Shown: piece after piece, positions 46,174 through 54,762 of the stretch
Layout: the number at the start of each line of letters is the position of its first letter
How positions within the stretch are numbered: position 1 is the first letter of the stretch
DNA from: Streptomyces sp. AC558_RSS880
GTDB lineage: Bacteria > Actinomycetota > Actinomycetes > Streptomycetales > Streptomycetaceae
Assembly (NCBI RefSeq): GCF_019049255.1
Contig: NZ_JAGMUJ010000115.1
Span: 69,355-133,354 of the forward strand
Direction: 5' to 3'
DNA: 64,000 nucleotides
The notes under the pieces: generated by a model
The model's database searches: none
Seen by the model: only the letters and a program-made list of their open reading frames with translations
What the model was told of the DNA's origin: nothing
Position numbers and translations under genes: made by a program

Positions 46174-48714
46174 GTGAGGGATCTGAACGGGGCAGACCCA
46201 CGGCAGTTCGGCCCGTACCGGGCACTTGCGGTGCTGCGGGGGGCGGGCACCACCCGGAGCTACCTGGCCCGAGGGGGCGACGGACGCACCGTCACCGTCA
46301 CCGCGGCGGAACCACGGCTGGCGGCGGTCTCCGTCTTCCGCAGCCGCTTCCGCCAGGAGGTCGCGGCGGCGGCACGGCTGGCAGGGCCGTGGGCGCTGCC
46401 CGTACTCGACTCCGCCCCGGACGACCCGGTGCCCTGGTTCGCTTCGCCGTTCACCCCTTCCCTCTCGCTCGCCGAGGCCGTGGCCCTGGCGGGGCCGCTG
46501 CCCGAGCCGGCCGTACGGGTCCTGGGCGCGGCCCTCGCCGAGACCCTCGAGCGCACGCGCACGGCGGCCGGCGGGGCGTTCCAGGGGCTCGGTCCCGAGG
46601 TGGTGCTGCTGGCCGCCGACGGTCCCCGGATCAGCGCGTTCGGCCCGCTGGGCGCGGCCACGGCGGCGGCGGAGGGGCCGGGAGGCGGACTGGCCGTGAC
46701 ACTCGGCTACCTGACACCGGAACAGGTCGCCGGCCACCGGCCGGGGCCGCCCGCCGACGTCTTCGTGCTGGGCACACTGCTGGCGTACGCGGCCACGGGC
46801 ACGAACCCCTTCGACGTGAACGACGCGGGCACGGACCCCCTCGACGCGGACCACGCGGGCACGGACCACGCGGGCACGGGCCACGCGGGCACGGGCCACG
46901 CGGGCACGGACCACGCCGACGCGAACCACGCGGGCGTGCGTCCCGTCGCCGGGGACGTCTCCCGGAGCGCCGCGCGCCACCGGGCCGCCGAGCGCATCGC
47001 GCACCAGGAGCCCGACCTCGCCTCCGTCCCCGAGGAGCTGCGTCCGGTGCTCGCCCGGTGCCTGGCCAAGGACCCGGCGCAGCGGCCGGAGCCGTCCGTG
47101 CTCGCGGCCGTCCTCGCTCCCTCCGGCGCGGCGGCCGCGATGAGCGCGGGCTGGCTGCCGGCCCGGCTGACCGCCGCCCTGGCGGAGCAGGCGTCGGCCG
47201 TGCTCGGGCTGGAGGCGCGGAAGGACCGGGAGGAGGCCACGCCCGCCGTCCCGGCCACACCGACCGTCCCGGCCACACCGACCGTCCCGGCCACACCGAC
47301 CGTCCCGGCCACACCGACCGTGCCGGACGCGAGCCCGGCGGCCGCCACCGGCGCGAGCCCGGCGTCCGAAGCCGGCACGGCGGGCGAGCGGGGTACCGCA
47401 CCGGCCCGGCCCACCACGCGCCGTGTCGCGAACCTCGACCGCAGGGCCCTGCTGACCGGGGTGCTGTCCGGCGCGGCGGGGCTGGCGCTCGGCGGCGGCG
47501 TCACGGCGTGGGCGACCGACGACCGCTCGCGCCCCGCCGCGGCGAAGAAGCCGGCCGCGCGAAAGCCGCACGAACCCGTCCCCGGAGTGCCCCCGGCGGC
47601 GCTGTGGGCGTACGACATGCCGGACACGATGCTCTTCGGCAGCCCCGCCCTGCACGGCGACGTGCTGTTGGTGCCGGGGGACTCCCTCGTCGCCCTGGAC
47701 GTCCGTACCGGCAGGGAGCTGTGGCGGCGCAGGGAACCGCTGGACCTTGCCGCCCACCCCTTGCGGGTCGACGACGAGCTTCTCGTGGTGCTGGGCGTTC
47801 AGGGGCTGTTGTGGCGCTCCGTGAAGAACGGTGCCCGCCGGCACAAGGTGCCCTACGAGCAACTCCTCGAAGCCGGTGAGGACATGCACAGCCCCGAGCT
47901 GGTGGCCCGGGACGGTGCGGTGGTCTGGTTCAGGGGCAATGTCGAGAAGGCCGCGGGCACCGGCACGAAGACCGACGGCGCCGACGAGAAGACGCGCACC
48001 CTGTTCGCCTACGACGTCGTACGGCGCGAACCGCTGTGGCGAAGACCCCTCGCGGAGAACGAGTACGTCGCCTGGGCCGCACCCCACCGCGACCTCCTGG
48101 TGTCGTGGCGGGACGCACCCCGGCCCAAGGACAAGAAGGAACGGAAGAAGCGGCCCGAGGGGCTGCAGGAGTTCTTCGCACTGGACCGCGCCTCGGGCAG
48201 GGAGGTGTGGGCGAGAACGATCGGCGGCCTGACCGACACCGCCCTGCTCGCCCTGTCCGGTACGGGAACGCTGTACGCCTCGCAGGACAAGGAGCTGCGG
48301 GCGTACGAGCTGCTCACCGGCAGGGAGCTCTGGCGGAATCCCCACAAGAGCCCGTACGGCGCGTGCGGGTGGCCGGTCCTCACCGAGGACACCCTGTACG
48401 TCGCGGACAGCGGCACGACCGTGTACGCCCTCGACCCGGTCAGCGGCCGGCAGCAGTGGAGCCGTGGGACCGGCTTCCTGGACGGGACCGGCGCACCCCC
48501 CTCCGTGGCCGTCAGCCCGTCCGGCGCGACCGCGCTGTCCTTCGACGCCGTCCAGGTCACCGCGTTCGCCACGGCGAACGGTGAGCGGCTGTGGAAGTTC
48601 CAGGCCGTGGGCGAGCAGGACGGCGGCGGCCTCGAACCGTACGAGCTGCTGACCGTCGACGGGATCTGCGTGGTCCGGTACGGCAGGTACTTCTACGGCG
48701 TCCCGGTGGAGTGA
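46174..48714 (+). CDS. Pseudokinase with PQQ-type propeller and in-frame minisatellites (trio 2)
   Basis: 846 residues. Kinase-like domain 14-310 keeps the fold (VLPVLDS, YLTPEQVAG, DVFVLGTLLAYAATGTNPF) but has lost catalysis: glycine loop LRGAGTTRS, Thr43 in place of Lys, AFQGLGPE in place of HRDLKPSN, AFG in place of DFG. Four DHAGT/GHAGT repeats (about 227-246) interrupt the domain after TGTNPF; four VPATPT repeats (359-382) sit in the linker. A membrane helix follows RRALLTGVLSG, then propeller blades (VALDVRTGRELWRR). GTG 46174 chosen. Probably a scaffold or receptor for the flanking kinases. Confidence 0.88.
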   Translation: MRDLNGADPRQFGPYRALAVLRGAGTTRSYLARGGDGRTVTVTAAEPRLAAVSVFRSRFRQEVAAAARLAGPWALPVLDSAPDDPVPWFASPFTPSLSLAEAVALAGPLPEPAVRVLGAALAETLERTRTAAGGAFQGLGPEVVLLAADGPRISAFGPLGAATAAAEGPGGGLAVTLGYLTPEQVAGHRPGPPADVFVLGTLLAYAATGTNPFDVNDAGTDPLDADHAGTDHAGTGHAGTGHAGTDHADANHAGVRPVAGDVSRSAARHRAAERIAHQEPDLASVPEELRPVLARCLAKDPAQRPEPSVLAAVLAPSGAAAAMSAGWLPARLTAALAEQASAVLGLEARKDREEATPAVPATPTVPATPTVPATPTVPATPTVPDASPAAATGASPASEAGTAGERGTAPARPTTRRVANLDRRALLTGVLSGAAGLALGGGVTAWATDDRSRPAAAKKPAARKPHEPVPGVPPAALWAYDMPDTMLFGSPALHGDVLLVPGDSLVALDVRTGRELWRRREPLDLAAHPLRVDDELLVVLGVQGLLWRSVKNGARRHKVPYEQLLEAGEDMHSPELVARDGAVVWFRGNVEKAAGTGTKTDGADEKTRTLFAYDVVRREPLWRRPLAENEYVAWAAPHRDLLVSWRDAPRPKDKKERKKRPEGLQEFFALDRASGREVWARTIGGLTDTALLALSGTGTLYASQDKELRAYELLTGRELWRNPHKSPYGACGWPVLTEDTLYVADSGTTVYALDPVSGRQQWSRGTGFLDGTGAPPSVAVSPSGATALSFDAVQVTAFATANGERLWKFQAVGEQDGGGLEPYELLTVDGICVVRYGRYFYGVPVE
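46852..46911 (+). repeat. 15-bp minisatellite in the pseudokinase domain (4 units)
   Basis: Unit CACGCGGGCACGG(A/G)C, encoding HAGTD/HAGTG. Partial copies flank it. In frame, so unit number can change without breaking the gene. Confidence 0.9.
47248..47319 (+). repeat. 18-bp minisatellite in the pseudokinase linker (4 units)
   Basis: Unit GTCCCGGCCACACCGACC, four identical copies, encoding VPATPT. It lengthens the juxtamembrane linker. Confidence 0.92.
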
Positions 48715-48721
48715 GCGTCGC

Positions 48722-50962
48722 ATGAGCCCCGTGCAGCCCCTCGCCCACGACGACCCGGACCGCCTGGGCCGCTACCGGTTGATCGGCAGGCTGGGCAGCG
48801 GCGGCATGGGGACGGTCTTCCTGGCCCGCTCGTCCGGTGGGCGCACCGTCGCGCTCAAGACGGTGCACCCGCGGTTCGCCGCCGAACCCGAGTTCCGCAT
48901 CCGGTTCCGTCTGGAGGCGGAGGCGGCACGCGCGATCGGCGCCCGGCACGGCGCGACCGTGGTCGACTGCGACCCCGACGGGGCCGTGCCCTGGCTGGCC
49001 ACCGAGTACCTGCTCGGACCCTCGCTCGACGAAGCGGTGCGCCTGGCGGGACCGCTGCCCGAACACACCGTGCGCGCCGTGGGCGCCCACCTGGCGGACG
49101 CGCTCGGCGAGATCCATCGCACGGGCATCGTGCACCGCGATCTCAAGCCGTCCAACGTCCTGCTCACCGCGGCCGGTCCGAAGATCATCGACTTCGGCAT
49201 CGCCCGTGCGCTCGGCGCCCGGCGGCTCACCGCGACCGGACAGGTCGTGGGCACCCCGGCCTACATGTCACCGGAGCAGGCGACGGGGCACGACCACGGC
49301 CCCGAGGGCGATGTCTTCGCCCTCGGCGGTGTGCTGCTCTTCGCCGCGACCGGGCGTCCACCGTTCCCGGGGGACAGTGCGGCGGACATCCTGTACCGCG
49401 TCCGGTACGGGGAGCCGGACCTGACCCACGTACCCGACGGCCTGCGGCCGGTCATCGCGTCCTGCCTGCGCAAGGAGGCCGCGGACCGCCCGGCGCCGTC
49501 CCGGCTCTCCCCGGAACTCGGGGCGGGAGGGGACACGTTCGCGGAGTCGCTGCCGGAGGCGGTCCTCGCCGACCTCGCCGACCGCACCACGCGCCTGTGG
49601 GATCTGCGTCCCGTACGCTCACCGGCGCCCGATCCGGGCGCCGTCGCGCGGACGGCGCCCGACGTGTCGCCGGACGCGCCGCCGCTGCCACGGCGCCGGG
49701 CCCTGTTCGCGCTGGGCGGAGGGCTCCTCGCGGCCGGCTCCCTGACGGCGGGCGTCGTCGCGTACACCCGGCAGGGGCGACAGGACGCCGGGAACGGCGA
49801 GCGGACCGCGGCGGACGCCGGGGCGGGCCCGCCCGAGGCCGCCTGGACGTTCGCGGGGACCTTCGACAACAAGGTCCGGCCCGTGGCGGCGGGCGGTGTC
49901 GTCCTGGTCAGGGACGCGCTCCGGCCCCGCTACACCGCCGTGGACGTCGCCACCGGGCGGAAGAAGTGGTCGCGGGACCCGCTGCGGGACGTCCTGGGCG
50001 CGGACGGCGGGCTGCTCGCCGTCCCCGACGAGGAGGACGGCGTGGCGGGGTCGTCCCCGGTCCGCCCCGCGCTCCTCCGGCTCGATCCGGAGTCGGGCCG
50101 GACGACCCCTCTCCACGACTCCTTGGGCGACCCCGCCCTCGAGCCGACGGCCCTGCTGACGGCCGACCGGCGAACGGTCTACGTCCTGGCCGGGCTGCGC
50201 GGCCCGGGCGGGGAGCCCGCGCGGCCGTTCCTGAGCGCGTACGACCTCGTCAGCGGTGCGGAGCGCTGGCGCGAAGGACTGCCGGAGAAGGGTGTGGGGG
50301 CCGAGCCGCTGAGCGCTGTCGTCGAGGGCGGGCGGCTGGTGTGCGTCACCCGGCTCGGGCTGACCGTCCGCGCCGCCGACACCGGCCGGACGCTGTACAG
50401 CAAGCGGTTGGTCGACCCGGCCCGGTACGACGTGGACGAGGAGAGCGACCTGCCGGCGCCGAGCGCGGCCGTGGTGCGGGGCGGGCGGATCCACGTCAGC
50501 CAGGGCGAGGTGCTGGCGCTCGACGCGCGCAGCGGTGAGACGCTCTGGCGCTGGGGGGCCGAGGAGCCCAGCACCTGGCCCGGCGGACCGGTCTACGGTG
50601 CGCCGGCCGTCCAGGACGGCGTGGTGTACGTCGTGGCGGCGCCCGAGGACACCCGGGGCACGGCCGAGCAGGCCGCCTGGCGGCTGATCGCGCTGGACGC
50701 CGCGACCGGTGAGTTCCGCTGGGACCACCGCGCCCCGCTGCGGCTGTGGCCCGGCGAGCCCCTGCTGCGCGGCGGGCTGGCCCTGCTGACCCCCTTCGAC
50801 GAGCGCCGGCTGCTGTACGCGGTGGACCTGCGTGACCACAAGGTCGCATGGACCTACTCCGGCCCCGCGCAGGACACGGTCTCCCACTCCCTCGCGGCGA
50901 CGCCCGGGCACGTCTACGTCCTCCGGGCAGGCGCGCTCACGGCACTGCCCCTGCGGGAGTGA
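48722..50962 (+). CDS. Membrane Ser/Thr protein kinase with PQQ-type propeller (trio 3)
   Basis: 746 residues. LGSGGMG, Lys46, HRDLKPSN (Asp about 140), DFGIAR: looks active. RRRALFALGGGLLAAGSLTAGVV is the membrane segment (about 322-344), followed by blades such as YTAVDVATGRKKWSRD and ALDARSGETLWRW. ATG 48722 is 8 bp after the pseudokinase stop, so both are likely on one transcript. Its kinase domain closely resembles that of trio 1. Confidence 0.9.
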   Translation: MSPVQPLAHDDPDRLGRYRLIGRLGSGGMGTVFLARSSGGRTVALKTVHPRFAAEPEFRIRFRLEAEAARAIGARHGATVVDCDPDGAVPWLATEYLLGPSLDEAVRLAGPLPEHTVRAVGAHLADALGEIHRTGIVHRDLKPSNVLLTAAGPKIIDFGIARALGARRLTATGQVVGTPAYMSPEQATGHDHGPEGDVFALGGVLLFAATGRPPFPGDSAADILYRVRYGEPDLTHVPDGLRPVIASCLRKEAADRPAPSRLSPELGAGGDTFAESLPEAVLADLADRTTRLWDLRPVRSPAPDPGAVARTAPDVSPDAPPLPRRRALFALGGGLLAAGSLTAGVVAYTRQGRQDAGNGERTAADAGAGPPEAAWTFAGTFDNKVRPVAAGGVVLVRDALRPRYTAVDVATGRKKWSRDPLRDVLGADGGLLAVPDEEDGVAGSSPVRPALLRLDPESGRTTPLHDSLGDPALEPTALLTADRRTVYVLAGLRGPGGEPARPFLSAYDLVSGAERWREGLPEKGVGAEPLSAVVEGGRLVCVTRLGLTVRAADTGRTLYSKRLVDPARYDVDEESDLPAPSAAVVRGGRIHVSQGEVLALDARSGETLWRWGAEEPSTWPGGPVYGAPAVQDGVVYVVAAPEDTRGTAEQAAWRLIALDAATGEFRWDHRAPLRLWPGEPLLRGGLALLTPFDERRLLYAVDLRDHKVAWTYSGPAQDTVSHSLAATPGHVYVLRAGALTALPLRE

Positions 50963-51091
50963 ACGGCGCGTCCACGGTCACGGCCGCCGGGGACGTCGCC
51001 CGCATCCGGCCGCGCGGGGGCGCGCCTCCCGGGGTGGCCGACGGGAAACCTCGGGCCGGCATCCCCTCGCCGCCCGTCGTCGCCCGTCGTC

Positions 51092-51135
51092 GCACGAGTG
51101 GCAGGACTTCTCGCACCGGCTGCACGAGGCGGGGC
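51092..51135 (+). repeat. Direct repeat, right copy (44 bp remnant of the 43.3 kb gene)
   Basis: Would encode HEWQDFSHRLHEAG, as at the end of the 43.3 kb gene, but then diverges (RTSWSVVRR) and has no gene before it. 18 bp from the MFS stop. Same orientation as the left copy, 7.4 kb apart. Confidence 0.88.
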
Positions 51136-51153
51136 GCACGTCGTGGTCGGTCG

Positions 51154-52356
51154 TCAGGAGGCGCCCTGCGGGGAGAGGACGGAGGCGGCGCCTCTGCCGA
51201 AGGCGCGCATGGCGAGGGCACCGGCGAGGGGCCCGGGCGCGAGGAGGAGGAAGGCGTGTTCCCAGCCGATGGCCTCGGCGAGGAGGGGGGTGAGCTGGAT
51301 GCTGACGACGGTGAGGGCGAAGCCGATCGCGGTCTGGCCGGTGAGCGCCGTCCCGATGTAGCGGTGGTCGGCCACCTCGCTCAGCGAGGTCGAGAACACC
51401 CCCGAGTCCGCGATCACCGCGGCGCCCCACAGCGTGCAGAAGGCGAACAGGAGCAGGGGCGGGGCGTGGAAGAGGAACGGGGAGAGGAGGCAGCACAGGC
51501 CGCTGGTGAGAAGTGCCGCCATGGCGGCGGGAGAGCGGCCGAAGCGGTCCGCGCCCCAGCCGCCGAGCAGGCAGCCGGCCGCTCCGCCGAGTCCCATGGC
51601 GAGGAACACCGTGATCTCCACCGAGCCCGGGAGTCCTCCCGCGGCGGGGGCCGCCAGCAGGAAGGACGGGATCCAGGTCCACAGGGCGTAGAGCTCCCAC
51701 ATGTGCCCGAAGTAGCCGAGGTTGGCCAGGCGCGGCCCGCGCTCGGTGAACATGGTCAGCGCGTACCGGGGGTTGCGGACGGGTGCGGCCGACGCCGCGT
51801 GGGGGCCGGGCCGGACGAGGAACAGCGCGATGACGGAGCCCGCGAGTCCGGCCGCCGCCGCGGCGAGCAGGACACCGCGCCAGGGCAGCGCCTCCAGCCC
51901 GGCGATGAGATGGGGAAGCGTGGAGCCGAGGGTGAGGGCGGCGATGAGGACGCCCATGGTCCTGCCCCGTCCGGCGCTGCCGGCCCAGGAGGCCATGAGC
52001 TTCATGCCGGTGGGGTAGACGCCGGCCAGGAACACCCCGGTCATGAAGCGCAGCGGAACGGCGACGGCCGGCCGGTCGGCGAACAGGGCCAGCACCACGG
52101 TGCAGGCCGCGGCCGCCGCGGCGGTGACGGCGAGCAGGCGCTGGGCCGGGACGCGATCAGCCAGGTTCGACGCGGTCGAGGCGACCGCCCCGGCGACGAA
52201 GCCGATCTGCACGGAGGCCGTCAGCCACACCGCGCCGCCGGCCGTGAGCCCCCAGTCGTTCCGCAGACTGGGCACCACCGCCGACATGGAGAACCACACG
52301 GCGAGGCCGAGCACCTGCACGGCGGCGATCGCACCGCGTTGCACACCGACGTTCAC
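51154..52356 (-). CDS. MFS transporter
   Basis: 400 residues, about 12 membrane helices. The loop 2-3 motif is replaced by ASNLADRVPAQRLL; the loop 8-9 copy is GGWGADRFGRSPAAM. Cytoplasmic loop RPGPHAASAAPVRNPRYA. No substrate is indicated; family resembles CynX/NarK-like drug or nitrate MFS. Start GTG 52356 after AGGGGG; the ORF continues to 52482 without support. Confidence 0.88.
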   Translation of the reverse strand: MNVGVQRGAIAAVQVLGLAVWFSMSAVVPSLRNDWGLTAGGAVWLTASVQIGFVAGAVASTASNLADRVPAQRLLAVTAAAAAACTVVLALFADRPAVAVPLRFMTGVFLAGVYPTGMKLMASWAGSAGRGRTMGVLIAALTLGSTLPHLIAGLEALPWRGVLLAAAAAGLAGSVIALFLVRPGPHAASAAPVRNPRYALTMFTERGPRLANLGYFGHMWELYALWTWIPSFLLAAPAAGGLPGSVEITVFLAMGLGGAAGCLLGGWGADRFGRSPAAMAALLTSGLCCLLSPFLFHAPPLLLFAFCTLWGAAVIADSGVFSTSLSEVADHRYIGTALTGQTAIGFALTVVSIQLTPLLAEAIGWEHAFLLLAPGPLAGALAMRAFGRGAASVLSPQGAS

Positions 52357-52478
52357 AGATGCCCCCTGAACCGAGATTCCGCTCCTCCGACCTCGTGCCA
52401 CGGCCGAAGGCCGACCCTCATCACCCCGGGATCGTGGTCCCGGTCCGCCCCGCCCGTCGGGCCGAGGCCCCCGGGCCG

Positions 52479-53189
52479 TCACGGGGTGCGGAACCCGCGA
52501 AAGGTCACCTGTCCGCGGGTCCGGAAACCGAGCCGCTCGTAGAGCGCGATCGCGCCGGCGTTCGACTCGGCCACGTGCAGGAAGGGACGTTCCCGCCGTG
52601 ACACGACGCGCGCGACGAGTGCGCGTACCAGGCGTGCGGCGTGACCGCGGCCGCGTGCCTCGGGTGCGGTGCAGACGGCACTGATCTCGGTCCAGCCGGG
52701 AGGCCGCAGCCGTTCACCCGCCATCGCCACCAGCGTGCCCCTCTCGCGGATGCCGAGATAGGTGCCGAGTTCGTGCGTGCGCGGCCGGAACGGCCCCGGC
52801 CGGGTCCGTTCGACGAGACCGAGCATCTCGGACACGTCCGCGGAACCCAGTTCGACCACTCCGGAGTCGGGTTCGGCCCGAGGTGGATCGGGGCGGTCGT
52901 CACCGCTCCAGATCATCTGACGGCCTTCGAGGGTGAAGACCGGCTCCCAGTCCGGCGGCGGGACGGCCGGGCAACTGAACATGTCGGCGAGTTCTCCCCG
53001 GCCGAGCAGCCGGGCCAGGTCGTCCCACTCCGCCGCGTCCGCGGCGGCGGACACCGCGGAGAAGGTCGCGACCGGTGTCGGGTACGTGGCAGCCGAGCCG
53101 AGCCGGCGAGCGAGGTGTGAGTGGTGCCCCCTGAACAACTCGCCCACCGGATCGTCGAGGGCGGCCGCGCCCTCATGACCTGCCACCAT
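52479..53189 (-). CDS. GNAT N-acetyltransferase (FR47-like)
   Basis: 236 residues. The C-terminal acetyltransferase domain has VCTAPEARGRGHAARLVRAL (CoA loop) and ESNAGAIALYERLGFRTRG. The N-terminal 110 residues are family-typical and include DWEPVFTLEGRQMIW. Substrate unknown. Start 53189 (MVAGHEG). Confidence 0.85.
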   Translation of the reverse strand: MVAGHEGAAALDDPVGELFRGHHSHLARRLGSAATYPTPVATFSAVSAAADAAEWDDLARLLGRGELADMFSCPAVPPPDWEPVFTLEGRQMIWSGDDRPDPPRAEPDSGVVELGSADVSEMLGLVERTRPGPFRPRTHELGTYLGIRERGTLVAMAGERLRPPGWTEISAVCTAPEARGRGHAARLVRALVARVVSRRERPFLHVAESNAGAIALYERLGFRTRGQVTFRGFRTP

Positions 53190-53382
53190 GCCGTGCCTTC
53201 GTGTCGTCGTGAGGCGTTGCCGTCGCAGGCGTCCTCACAGCGTTTCTCCGACGCTTCCGTCGCCGTCACTCCGGTGCCCGCGCCGAACGGGCCCCCGGGA
53301 GTGTAGTCGCTCCTGCGGACACACCGCTCCCCCGCCGCCCGAGCGGGCGTCCCCTTCCCGACGGACCTGGAGACGCCTCACC

Positions 53383-54648
53383 TCACTTCGTCCCGACGGT
53401 CCGCAGCACCGTCAGCACCAGGGTCCGGGCCGCCTCCACCGTCTCGCGCAGGGACACGTGTTCGCGCTCGCTGTGCGCCACCGCGATGTCCCCGGGGCCG
53501 TACTGCAGCGTCGGGATGCCGGCGCCCACGTAGTGCCGCAGATCGCTGCCGTACGTCGCGCCGCGCCGCCTCGGCCGGGGGCGGCCCGTCGCGTCGGCGT
53601 ACGCGGCACCGGCCGTGTCCGCGAGGGAGTGCCCCTCGGGCAGGCGGCCGCTCGCGAACTGCCCGCCCGGCCAGCTCACGGCGGCCGGATGGTCCCGCAG
53701 CCACGGGTCGGCGGCGCACACCCGCGCCACGCACCGCTCGAACTCGGCGCGCGCGTCCGCCGGGTCCTCGCCGAGGCGTACGCCGAGCCGGCCCTCGGCG
53801 ACCAGCAGGTCGGGCACGCTGCTCGCCCAGTCCCCGGCGCGCACGGCGCCCACCGACAGGGCGTACGGGATCGGGTACTCGGCGAGCAGCGGGTCCGGGT
53901 CCCGGTTCCGTTCGGTCTCCAGCGCGGCCAGCGCCCGGTGCAGGGGAAGGTAGGCGTCGATGGCGCTGACCCCCTGCTCCCGTGAACTGCCGTGCGCCGC
54001 CCTGCCGGGCACGGCGACGCGGAACGTCAGCGCACCCGCGTTGGCCGTGATCAGGGTGCCGGCCGTGGGCTCGGCGATGACGCAGGCGTCGCCGCGGTGA
54101 CCGCGCCGCAGGGTGCCGAAGGCGCCGAGACCGCCGTCCTCCTCGCCGACGACGCAGTGCACGGCCACCCGGCCGCGCAGCCGTATGCCGGCCGCGCGGA
54201 TCGCGGCGAGCGCGGCGAGGTGCGCCGCGAGACCGGCCTTCATGTCGCAGGCCCCGCGCCCGTGCACGAGGTCCCCGGTCACCCGGGGCACGAACGGGTC
54301 GCCGTCCCATGCGGCGGGATCACCCGGCGGTACGACATCGACGTGCCCCTGCAGGATCAGCGTGGGCCCGTCCCCGCCGTCGGGGGTGGTCCCGACGAGT
54401 CCCCACGCCTCCTCGCGGGGCGCCTCCGTCCCCGGGAAGTCCGGGTCGGCGCGGAGCGCGGGCAGGTCCATCGACCACAGGTCGACGTCCATCCCGAGCC
54501 ACTCCAGCCGCCCGGCCAGCTGATGCTGCAGCTGGGACTCGGCGGCGCTCCCGGTCACGCTGGGTACGGAGATCAGCTCCAGCAGCGTCCGTCCCAGCGC
54601 CTTCTCGTCCACCGCCGCCAGCGCCGCGGCCTCCTCGTCGGTCAGCAT
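53383..54648 (-). CDS. M20 family metallopeptidase (ArgE/DapE type)
   Basis: 421 residues. Metal motifs: LQGHVDVVPPG, GRGACDMKAGLAAHL, VGEEDGGLGAFG, and the last His in HSEREHVSL. The dimerisation domain lies between (RVAVPGRAAHGSSREQ). It hydrolyses N-acyl or peptide bonds with two zinc ions; exact substrate unknown. Start ATG 54648 (MLTDEEAA). Confidence 0.9.
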   Translation of the reverse strand: MLTDEEAAALAAVDEKALGRTLLELISVPSVTGSAAESQLQHQLAGRLEWLGMDVDLWSMDLPALRADPDFPGTEAPREEAWGLVGTTPDGGDGPTLILQGHVDVVPPGDPAAWDGDPFVPRVTGDLVHGRGACDMKAGLAAHLAALAAIRAAGIRLRGRVAVHCVVGEEDGGLGAFGTLRRGHRGDACVIAEPTAGTLITANAGALTFRVAVPGRAAHGSSREQGVSAIDAYLPLHRALAALETERNRDPDPLLAEYPIPYALSVGAVRAGDWASSVPDLLVAEGRLGVRLGEDPADARAEFERCVARVCAADPWLRDHPAAVSWPGGQFASGRLPEGHSLADTAGAAYADATGRPRPRRRGATYGSDLRHYVGAGIPTLQYGPGDIAVAHSEREHVSLRETVEAARTLVLTVLRTVGTK

Positions 54649-54762
54649 GTCACCCTCCCCGCACCGGGAAGCGGCCCTCCGCCGCCCCCGCACGCATACC
54701 TGCGCACCGCGGCGCCCGCTCACGCCTGCCACCCCACGTGGCTGCGGGCACAAGAACGCCGC

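Noticed and set aside
44974..48723. 1249-residue ORF antisense to the kinase trio
   Set aside because: Long antisense frames arise from GC-rich third positions; composition and lack of domains mark it as a shadow.
43708..51091. Integrated plasmid or phage between the direct repeats
   Set aside because: No integrase, excisionase, replication or transfer gene; only kinase-like genes. The repeat is reported, but a classical integrative element is not supported.
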